Below are positions 52,972 to 64,000 of a stretch of DNA of 64,000 bases, one piece after another. This stretch comes from Amoebidium appalachense (taxonomy: Eukaryota > Ichthyosporea). Where the stretch lies: contig CAVNZM010000007.1 of the NCBI GenBank assembly GCA_963693365.1, positions 2,232,001 through 2,296,000 on the forward strand, given 5' to 3'. Position 1 is the stretch's first letter, and the number at the start of each line of letters is the position of its first letter. Under the pieces are notes generated by a model, which searched no databases, was not told where the DNA came from, and saw only the letters and a list, made by a program, of their open reading frames with translations. A program made the translations under genes and the position numbers.

Positions 52972-54452
52972 ATGCTTGCAGCCACCAAAATTGAGGGGGC
53001 CCCAGAGGTTAGCTCGGAAGGCAGCAGACCATGGGGCTTTGCAAAGAAAGTTTTCGGTTCTTCGCAATCAAACACCCAAACCAAAAACACCCCTGCGAAT
53101 CTTGGGGAAAATGCCGAAGTTGACAACGGGAACAAAGAAAAGAAAACAAAGAAACCGTTCCAGTTGAATCTCACATGGGGAAAGAAAACAAGCAAACAGC
53201 AACAATCAAGCAACGTGAGCAATGAAAGTCACGAGAGTCCCGTCTCATCCCCGGACCAACCCATGTCCCCAAGTCCAACCTCTCCACTCACCAAGAGCGC
53301 GACGTTCTACTCTTCACCGCATGCATCGATGCTTCGACGACCAACCGTTAGTTCTTTAGACACTCCCGCCCTTTCTTCTACGCTTCGGTCGCCACACCCA
53401 ACACGCAGTAGCCAACCGACTATAGTAACTAGACGCCCACGCGCGCAAAGTGAGTGTGCGTTGCATGCCCGCAGGCCTACATTGGCAACTAGTGATGTGC
53501 ACCCGCCTAGGTCCCCTCAACCATACCCACACACACCAAGTATGAGACCAGGTTCTGCTGGGTTTTTTGCCCGCAGCATGCCTGCCTCACCCAAAACGGT
53601 GGGTTCGCTCGAGAACATCGCTCTCACAGCACCCATCCCCAATCCAAGCAGTGTGCGATCAAATACTATTTCCGCACAATCACGATCCAATCTCTCTGGT
53701 GATGATGTTTGCCCCATGTCCCCACCTCTCACCAAAAGGTCACCTCTCGCACCAAAACGACAAATATCTCACAGGCGTGTACAGTCCGAAAGCTCGGCTA
53801 CCATCAATCGCACCGTTCAGCATGTTCTTCCTGCCAACAACAGATCGGATGCAACGCCACCAGGTACAGATGGATCGAGGACAGAACAAACGCCAATCAA
53901 CGAAACCCCTTTTTCTCGGCTTACGGCGCAAACAACGCCTATTACAAGGCATAGTGTTTGCGATCTGCGATCGACGATGAGTGAGAAACCAGCGCGGGCT
54001 TTCAATTCCCCACTGGCGCCCCGGCGAGGCTCAATTCTGAAACAGGAGCTTATTACACAGAGCAGCGAATTTACCCCCCGTCGACAAAGGGCAGCATGCA
54101 AAACGTACTTCAAAGTGTACAAACATCTACGTGTAGCGATGACGAGATTCACGATCCGTTCATCACGGAGGACGTTATGCGGTTGAATACTTTGGCGCAG
54201 GGTTTGGTTTATTTGACTATTAGTGATCTGCAAGGGGTAAAGGAAGCATTGACTAAGGCGATCGAGGCAAATACCGATGACTTGCTAAATTTGGAAAAGG
54301 AGCACGATGCCATTTTACGCAAAAAGCAAGAGCAGGAGCTCTGGCTGCAGTTAGCCAATCAGACGTCGTTTTTGGGTGGCGACGAAGGTGTCGTTAAAGG
54401 TGCCGTTAATGGTAGTGATGTTGCAGTTGATGTGGAACTGCGAGGCAGATAG
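52972..54452 (+). CDS. Ser/Pro-rich protein with helical C-terminus; -1 frameshift at a C6 run
   Basis: The first frame runs from ATG 52972 through about 367 residues rich in Ser, Pro, Thr and Arg, with many SP/TP sites and RRxQSE-type basic-Ser motifs (RRVQSESS, RAQSEC), so it is probably disordered and phosphorylated. At 54074-54079 (CCCCCC) coding character moves to another frame. That frame ends at TAG 54450-54452 and encodes a hydrophilic helical region (about 125 residues, for example LEKEHDAILRKKQEQE). Adding one C would give 493 residues without interruption. A base-calling or assembly error in the run is the simplest reading; decay or recoding are alternatives, and no sensible intron fits. 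It is otherwise intronless. No known domain; function unknown. Confidence 0.7.
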
Positions 54453-56820
<2,368 letters not shown>

Positions 56821-56868
56821 AGACCCACACACTTCAGTGAGCCATGTCATGTTGCCCGCCTAGGCTTG

Positions 56869-56981
56869 CCAATCAAAATTTAGCTGCGTGTTCATTGGAT
56901 CAAAGAGATCCAATCATAATTCTGTATTTTAGTGAACCAATCAGAAAGAGCAAGTTCAAAAAGCCGCAGGTTGTTGATTGG
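56869..56981 (+). promoter_or_regulatory. CCAAT-box cluster, promoter of the acidic-stalk protein gene
   Basis: Five boxes lie in 113 bp: 56869, 56894 (reverse), 56910, 56937 and 56977 (reverse). They end 135 bp before the start codon at 57116. This is the best placed of the clusters. Confidence 0.6.
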
Positions 56982-57115
56982 TTCCTTCTTTCAAGCTCGT
57001 TCAGCCCAGGTTGTCCCTCCCTCAGATTGAAGTTCAACAGCTTCCCCGTTTGGACTTTCACTTCACTTCGTCGTTTTCGTCAACACAGCAGGCTAGACTT
57101 CGCTCGAGCCACACA

Positions 57116-57677
57116 ATGGGAGTCATCGAGAGCACCAAGCAGGCGTTGGTTTTGGCGCTGGTTGCGCTCACATACACAGGTGGGTTAGGTCCCACATTCA
57201 CGTTCGGAGTCTGCTTCGAATTGTAGATGCGTCATCAATGCGTATGCAAGCCCTATGCCTCAGCACACACGAACACAGCACACACGAACACAGCACCTGC
57301 AGAAATGTTTAAACACGAGACAGACGCGTAGTACTAGGCACATGTTTTTGCAAAGGTCGATTGCGCATGCGTGTTTGGGCTTGTTGTGCGTTTGCGTGCG
57401 TGCATGTGTGTGTGCGTGTGTGCGTGTGTGCGTGTGTGCGTTCGTATGCGTACGTGCTCGACCGAAGTTTGTGTGTGCATGTGTCTGTGTGTTCGTGTGG
57501 TTGCGTGTGGGTGCATGTGGGTGCGTGTGGGTGCTTGGGTGTGCATGTGCTTGTGTGAAAATGTGTGTACGTATGTACGTATGTACGTATGTACGTGTGT
57601 GTGTACGTGTAGCTGTGCACGTGTTTTCGTGAGTTCGTGTGTGTGTGTACATCACAAGCGCACAGCCACAAAGACAC

Positions 57678-57744
<67 letters not shown>

Positions 57745-58474
57745 TGTGTGTGTGTGTGTGGCTGCCAGTGTGTGAGATCTTTTCTGCCTAGAATCAATAG
57801 GTAGCCTTTGCATGTCACAAACGCAGAACAGCCCGTTACGAAGCACACCCGCAATAGTTATAGGAAAGCGTTTAGTATTTGGCCATCCTATGATATTCCC
57901 AAAACAGTCACATGATAGCAATTATGGTGATCCTTCACAGCAAAGACGCACATCTGACATCTCCCCGTGTTCTTCCAATGCAGATGTGGCCAGCTCAAGA
58001 CCCACACGCCGAGCCAATTTCGGTAGGTTACAGGAGTCTCACAGCTGTCAAGATATATTTCATGTTATAGATAATCCCCCCTCCCTCCCCCCCCCACCCC
58101 CCCTCCTCCCCATACCCTCTTTCTCTCTCTCCTCCAGCACACAAACAAATGTATGTAAAAGCACACACATGCACGTATGCAAACACGCACGTACGCACGC
58201 ACGTGCGCACACACGCACACACGGGTGCATGCATTCACACGTAAGCAAACACGCACACAGGCATGGACACTCGGGTGTCCGTGCACGCATGCACACACAC
58301 GCACACACACACCCGTGCAAACGTGAGTGCACGGGCGCGCGATCACACACACACAAACGAACACAAACACACACACAAACACAGAAACATATACACACAC
58401 AAACACAAGAACACACCCCAAAGTTTTATCCGTCGTACACACGCGCAGACACTTGAGAAGGAGTGCAAGATGGG

Positions 58475-58560
<86 letters not shown>

Positions 58561-60278
58561 CCCCCCCCCCCCCCCCTCCCCCCCCCCCCCCCCCCCCCAA
58601 AAAAAGAGGGGGGGGGGGGAGGGGGGATAGAACACACACCGTGGCCCACACCAGGCCGCCCACATAACCCCCCACTCGTCCTTCCCCTCTCCAACCCGTC
58701 CTATAGACAAAACACACCAAAAACTAAAAGAAAAACTTACCGAAACAGGAGGCAAACTCTTGCAGTTAGAACTAGACTGCGAGGGTACACGTGACACAAA
58801 TCAGCAATGGACCCCCTCCTGTGTCGCAAATCTCTGGGCCACTATGGGCTGTACCGCACCCCTCTCCGGCAGGCTGTACTCAGAACTTAGATCCGAGGAG
58901 AATTTCAAATCGCTCGCTGATGAGATCTATGAGGTCTACCAGGATGCGGAATGGGGTGATCAGAAGGTCCGTGTTTTCTTGTTTCACCCTCTCTTTCCCC
59001 TTCGCCACTCTCTCCCCTTGCCACCCTTCGCTCCTAGCCCATCTCATTTCTCACTCTTGCCCCCCCCCCCCCCCTCCTGCCCCCCTCCCCCCCCTATACG
59101 CGGGCTAAGGGGTTGAAACTCAGACGCAATTGATGACTTGGGCCCTACCTGAGGATGGGCTCTGCTTATGACGCATACTGTGCGCATGGCTGATGTTGCA
59201 TACTTGAATGTTTGCCTTTGCATGTGTCCTTCGTGTATGCGTACTTCGTACCGTGTTCCGCATTCAAACCCCCCCTCCCCACCCCCCACCCCCCAACACA
59301 CACTGGCCCAAAGCTGGAGCTGTCGGGGTTTTCCTGAAAGAACTCACTGGAACTTGCAATAACGCAAAAGGTTATCTCACTACCGCATTATATCTCATGA
59401 CCAGTCCATTGCCGGACAAAGTAATTTTCAAATGCAGGTACTGCTATCCACTCAATATCAAATTTATTCTGCTTTCTGGAATTGTTGTATTTTATGGTGC
59501 ATTCAATCTACAAACTTTCAGTGATAGAGAGTTCAACCGATGGCCTTGGCGAGGCCTCAAAGGAGCAGCCAACATAGTCAATTTTCCTAAAACACAATAC
59601 ACACATGATTGTTGGGAATAAGTGACAGGAAATTTAAATACAGTAATATAAACTCAAGGTGATGTTATGGCCAATGTATTGTACGGGGGCCCCCCGGCGC
59701 CGGATGGGTATACATAAATCAGACAGATAAAGGGAAGTAAAAAGAAGTAAATATCTCCGGACAAATATAGGCGGCGATTCGCCAGGTGCCAAAATACAGT
59801 AATCCTAAAATGTAATTTCTAGCCCTGATACACCGGAAGCATATTTCCTGTGATTTTTGACCCCTAGGTTCTTGTTACCAGGTTCGGAAACCGTTCAAAC
59901 CGCAGCACAGTGTTTATGGTGCTCATACCGACAGATATTGTTTGTCTGGTGTCAATCGGGTTTGTCCGTGTAGAGCGGAGTAGGACATCTCCCGGTGGTA
60001 GTGGTGCTCTGAGTATTGGGGGATACCTGGGAAAGGTAGAAATGAGCAGAGGAAAGAGGTCGGTGGGTTGGGGATAGGGAGGGAGGAAGGGAAGGAGGGG
60101 AAGCGGGAGGGGGGGGGGGGGGGGGGGGGGGAGGGAGATATGGGAAGGCAAATCGCTCAAACGGGCGTATGCAGGAAGATGAGCTGTGTCTGCTTTACGT
60201 TTAATTCGATAGGGAGGAGGAAGGGGAGGGTGGGTTGGTCAATGTTGTTATGGGTGCGGGGGTGGGGGCGGCGGGGGT

Positions 60279-60312
<34 letters not shown>

Positions 60313-60332
60313 GGAGAGGGGGTAGGGAGTGT

Positions 60333-60363
<31 letters not shown>

Positions 60364-63300
60364 GGGGTCGTCATGTGGTTGTACGTGTTGGTCGACTTGG
60401 GACACATTTAAAAAAGGAGGGGAGAGGCAGGGGGACGGGGGAAGGGGAGAGGGAGGGTTAGAGGGTGAGGAGGGTGTTCAATAAAAGGTTGCAGATCGAC
60501 CCACGACACATAAAAAAGGCGTTTTCTGACTCCCAAAACCTTTTTTGCAGGCCAAATTGGTGTGTTTTGGCGCTGCAAAGGAGGGAAAGGAGGAAAAGTT
60601 TACCAAGGGGAAAGATGAAAACGAGGTGGATGAAGAGACCGAGGGCGAGGAGGAGGAGGACGGTGAGAATTCAGATGACGAGATCGAGGATGAGGATGAA
60701 GAGAACGAGGATGGCGGTGATAGCCCACCAGGTGCCGACGTTTCCGCTCAAGACATTGAAGATATGAGTGAGGACCAATCGGATTCGACCGATTCCACCG
60801 ATTCAACCGATGCCGCCGAATCGGTTTCCGATCGTAAGGAGGGAGATATGACCGACGACCAATCGGATTCCACCGATTCCACCGATGCCGCCGAATCGGA
60901 TTCCGATCGTAAGGAGGAAGATAGCGAGGTCCAATCGGATTCGAGCGATTCCGTCGATCCCGCCGAATCGGATTCCGATCCCGAGGAGGCCGAGGAGAAG
61001 GACATCCCTCTGCCTGACCCGACGGCGGTGCACGAGCAGGACAGAAAGAAAGATGACGGGTGGTACTATGATGATAACGAGGTGAAGAATACGACTGAGG
61101 CGTCAGATTCCACTACCGAGGAAACACCTGCCAACAGCACCCTCGTGGCCGAGACGGACGGTGATGATGCTACCGAGAAAACCACAATTGAGACGGATGA
61201 TGATGCTTCCGAGGAAACCGAAACAAACGACGATGATGCTAACGAGGAAACAGAGGGAAAGAAGGAGGAGGATACTGAGGAAACTGAAACTGAAACGAAC
61301 GAGGATGACGATACTGAGGAAAACGAAACCGAACGTGACGATAAGGAGGAAAATGTGAACGATGAAGACTCTACCGAGGGGCAGGCAACCGAGAGTGAAT
61401 CACAGCAGGCGAATGTGACGTCTACAGCTGACGAGCAGATCGTCCTCGACAATAGCACGGAGACAGTATCAACTACCACGGATGCCGATAGTGAGCAGGC
61501 GTCCACATCCAACGACAACACAGACACGGATGATGTTGAAACGGATACCACAGACCTCGTTTCTGTCAACGGCACTGAGGCAGGCTCTACTACCGGGGTG
61601 ACGAATTCTACCTTCGAGGTAGTCGGCTTAGAGAAGACCAACACCACAGACACGGATGCCAATTCGGCTGAGCCAACCGGTGAGGTTTCCCTCGAAAAAA
61701 GCACCAGCAATGATGATTCAGAGGAGGATACTACCGAGGGAACTGAGACTGTCGTATCGGAAGACCAGACCACGGCCACTCCTGTGGTCGAAGCACCCAC
61801 TCCATCGGACGCCTCAAATGAGACCTCGATAGTGGAGTCATCCTCGATCGAATCTGCTCCCGTCGATTCTTCCAGCGAAACCCCAGCTGCAGCGAAGGAA
61901 ACGGCCGAGAAACCAGCTCAACCAATCGAATCGCCCGCCAGCAAACCCGCCAACGAATCCGTCGAATCAGAACGCGTCGTTTCCTCTGCAGATAAGCCAA
62001 TCAAATCGTCTGCTGCTGTCTCCGAGATTTCATCGGTTCAATCAGAATCCACCACGGTTGCTATGGAGACCAGTGCTGTGCAACCAGTGGCTGCTGACGG
62101 CAAGACCCTCTCGGAGGAGAAAGGCTCCAAAGAGCCTAGTGCGGGTATGTGCCCTCACCCCCCCCCCCCCCCCCCCCCCTTTGCCCCCTTCACCCCCTTT
62201 CCCCTGCCCTCCTTTTCCCTCAGAAGTTACCCATCATCTCTCCTTCTTCATTTCTCCCTCCCCCTCCCCCCTCCTCGATCATGATCCCCCCTCCCCTCTC
62301 TCTCTCTCTCTCTCTCTGTCTCCCCGCCTCCCCCCCCCCCCCCCCCCCTGCCTCTCGATTTCTCTGTCTCCCTCCCTCCTCTCTCTCTTTGTCTCCTCCC
62401 CGCACCCCTCTCCCCTTCTCTCTTCCTCGCTCCCCTCCCCTCCCCCCTACACCACCCCCTCTCTCCTCCTTACCCCCCCCCTCCAACTCCCCTTTCCCTC
62501 CTCCCCCCCTCCCTTCCCCCCACAAAGAAAAATTCCCTCGGCATCCCATTGTTTTAGTGATTTGGAAGCTGCTGGTGTGGACAGGGTTCGAACAGTAACC
62601 TATTATGGGCTCGTGTGTGCATTTGAAACAAAAGACAGTTGGGTGTAAGTGGCCGCATGAATGTGTGGATGCGGTGTGGGCAGGAACTATAATTATGGTG
62701 TGTAGGTATAAATCTATATGAACTCATAGATTTATGATGCACTAGTGTGTTGGTATATGCCATAAATTGTTCTGATAAGTCAATCTCACTAATCGGTTGA
62801 TTTTGCAGACTCCGTCACTGACAAGGCGACTGCAAAGAAGGAAGAGCCCGAATTCAGTCAGGTGTGTGTGTGTGTGCGTGTGCGCGCACGTATACGCGCA
62901 TGTGCCTGTGCCTGTGCCTTTGCCTCTGCCCGTGCCTGTGCCTTGCCCGTATATATCTATATACATTGGTTCTCGGATAAATGTGTGCCTAGGTCTATTT
63001 TTGCGTTTTCTGCAGACGGGGTATAGCCTTCCGGGAGGGGGGGTAGCGGGAGAAAAGGGGAAGGCGGTGGGGGAGGCCGCATATTTGAGTGTGGTGGTGC
63101 ATAATGAACCATGCACCTTTGTCCGTGGAGAAATGTAACGTGGATTGGATCATGAATTCGTGAGCAAGTTCATTGCACTCTGTTTCTCCGTATGAGTAGG
63201 GTACCCATAAAATTTCCTTTTGTATTTCTAGCTACCCCCACCCCCCTCCCCCTATCTCCCTCCCTCCCTCCCCTTTCTTCCCCCCCTACCGTAACGGCTA

Positions 63301-63918
63301 CACCCCTGCTCTTCGTCACCCTTTCCCTTTCTCTTCATTCGTTGTGTTTGTCGCTGATCCCCCCATCCCTCCCCCCCCCCCTCCCCCCCCCCCCCCCCAC
63401 CCGGCCACTGAATGTTTGCTGTTGTACGTGTCCCTTACTGTTTTTCCCATCGTGGTAATGAGTTTTACTTTGTACCTCGTGCCGTGTTCCGCAGTCTAAC
63501 ACTCCCCCCCTCCCCCCCCCCCCCTCCCCCTCCCCCCTCCCCCCCCCCCCCCCTCCGCCCGCTATTCACTCTCCCCATCTATTACTATATCAACAACACC
63601 ACTACCCCACCCAACCAATCCTACCACCACCACAAGCTCCTCGCCTCCCCCTCCCCCCCCCCCCCCCCCCCCCCAACACACACACATACACACACAACAC
63701 ACACGCACGCACGCATACACGCATCTATAAACACATTTTTACATTTTTACAGCAAGCATCCGAGCTCATTTCCGAGCTTAAAGAATCGCCGCATGCTCTT
63801 GGCCTTGTACTATTTTTAGTCATTGCGGTGGCCTTGGCCCTCTGTGCCGTGTGCTGCTTCTGCTGCCTGGGCCGGGGCAAGAAGGGTTTCAACCAAGTGG
63901 ACACACAGGGTGGAAATG
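57116..63918 (+). CDS. Single-pass membrane protein with acidic Ser/Thr-rich stalk (3' end outside the window)
   Basis: Exons: 57116-57179, 57984-58022, 58749-58966, 60551-62144, 62809-62861 and 63753-63918, phases consistent (711 residues so far); the last ends at a GTAAGA donor. The signal peptide is MGVIESTKQALVLALVALTY. Residues about 35-120 form a small domain with four Cys (LDCEGTRD, WTPSCVANLW, MGCTAPLSG, LVCFGAAKEG). Exon 4 encodes about 530 residues dominated by Asp, Glu, Ser and Thr. They include imperfect QSDSTDSTDAAESDSDRKE repeats and about nine N-glycosylation sequons (for example NTT, NST, NVT). A single membrane helix (LGLVLFLVIAVALAL) at about 673-693 runs into CAVCCFCCLG, likely palmitoylated, then a basic tail. 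It looks like a mucin-like, highly charged surface protein; adhesion or barrier roles are only guesses. Confidence 0.85.
57677..57762. repeat. (TG)n array
   Basis: (TG)n with one TCTG interruption, in intron 1 of the acidic-stalk protein gene. Confidence 0.93.
58475..58620. repeat. (CA)42, poly-C, A5, poly-G composite
   Basis: The array lies in intron 2 of the acidic-stalk gene. The C run (58559-58598) and G run (58608-58626) can pair. Confidence 0.93.
59109..59275 (+). mobile_element. Dispersed SINE-like repeat copy
   Basis: GGGTTGAAACTCAGACGC, GAGGATGGGCTCTGCTTATG and CCGCATTCAAACCCCCC mark this copy in intron 3 of the acidic-stalk gene. It closely matches the 33606 copy and is on the sense strand. 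Confidence 0.6.
59276..60100 (+). other. Repeat-poor part of intron 3, acidic-stalk gene
   Basis: About 800 bp of unique, partly AT-rich sequence. A short open frame reads to about 59621, but I see no splice-consistent exon. Confidence 0.45.
60780..61000 (+). repeat. Imperfect coding tandem repeat in the acidic stalk
   Basis: Three diverging units of about 60-70 bp, each containing GACCAATCGGATTC (or GTCCAATCGGATTC) and ATTCCGATCGTAAGGAGG-type sequence, encode QSDSTDST...SDRKE. The antisense frame is open too, but it is a by-product of the low complexity. Confidence 0.85.
63409..63508 (+). mobile_element. SINE-like repeat, partial and diverged copy
   Basis: TGAATGTTTGCTGTTGTACG through GTGCCGTGTTCCGCAGTC and a poly-C-rich end match the 3' half of the repeat. 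It lies in intron 5 of the acidic-stalk gene, after a C-rich run. Confidence 0.45.
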
Positions 63919-64000
63919 GTAAGAAGTATCACTTTTTTCATACCTTCTTAGCCTCGCTATTTTCATCCCCCCCCTCCCCCCCCCCCCCCCCCTCCCCCCT

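Noticed and set aside
60748-61800. Antisense frames opposite the acidic stalk (up to 244 codons)
   Set aside because: They mirror the biased GA/TC codon use of the stalk exon. The sense frame has splice borders, a signal peptide and a membrane segment in phase.

Overview
This is a eukaryotic nuclear window. Its protein-coding genes are split by GT-AG introns, mostly 0.1-2.6 kb, and introns and spacers are crowded with (CA)n/(TG)n, (CT)n/(GA)n and very long poly-C/poly-G tracts. The Rab1 and XPR1 proteins read from the exons look opisthokont-like. An intron-rich unicellular relative of animals (for example an ichthyosporean) would fit, but that is inference; the sequence does not name the organism. 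Almost all long open frames outside the genes are translations of microsatellites (Thr-His, Cys-Val, Ser-Leu, Pro or Gly strings) and are not listed.

Layout. (1) 573-4053, minus: 5' part of a type II membrane protein with about six Cys-rich CGxGxC...CPxDC repeats; its 3' end is unresolved or off the left edge. (2) 8735-15546, plus: a polytopic membrane protein of 560 residues in seven phase-consistent exons, family not recognised. (3) 15547-19584: spacer with long TG arrays and a tandem segmental duplication around a (GCGT)46 array. (4) 19585-32807, plus: a complete 16-exon XPR1-type SPX-EXS phosphate exporter (721 aa). (5) 35936-37207, minus: an intronless ZIP-family metal transporter (423 aa). 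(6) 37208-44392: spacer with GA arrays, a minisatellite, a fold-back element and a stretch with no recognisable gene. (7) 44393-50197, plus: a complete five-exon Rab1 GTPase (201 aa). (8) 52972-54452, plus: a Ser/Pro-rich protein with a helical C-terminus, interrupted by a -1 frameshift at a C6 run. (9) 57116 to beyond 63918, plus: a single-pass membrane protein with a signal peptide, small Cys-containing ectodomain, about 530-residue acidic Ser/Thr/Asp/Glu stalk and a Cys-rich membrane segment; it runs off the right edge.

The genes are not an operon or cluster. They cover secretory traffic (Rab1), phosphate export (XPR1), metal uptake (ZIP) and three or four surface or membrane proteins of unknown role. 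The most interesting non-coding observations are: a dispersed, SINE-like repeat whose copies end in poly-C and all lie on the plus strand; poly-C (less often poly-G) tracts placed just after 5' splice sites in most introns; 3' splice sites preceded by poly-A or CA repeats instead of a pyrimidine tract; clusters of CCAAT boxes upstream of several genes; and a 282-bp element with 15-bp terminal inverted repeats. Splice sites were assigned by eye using GT/AG signals and phase continuity. Homopolymer lengths may not be exact in the assembly.
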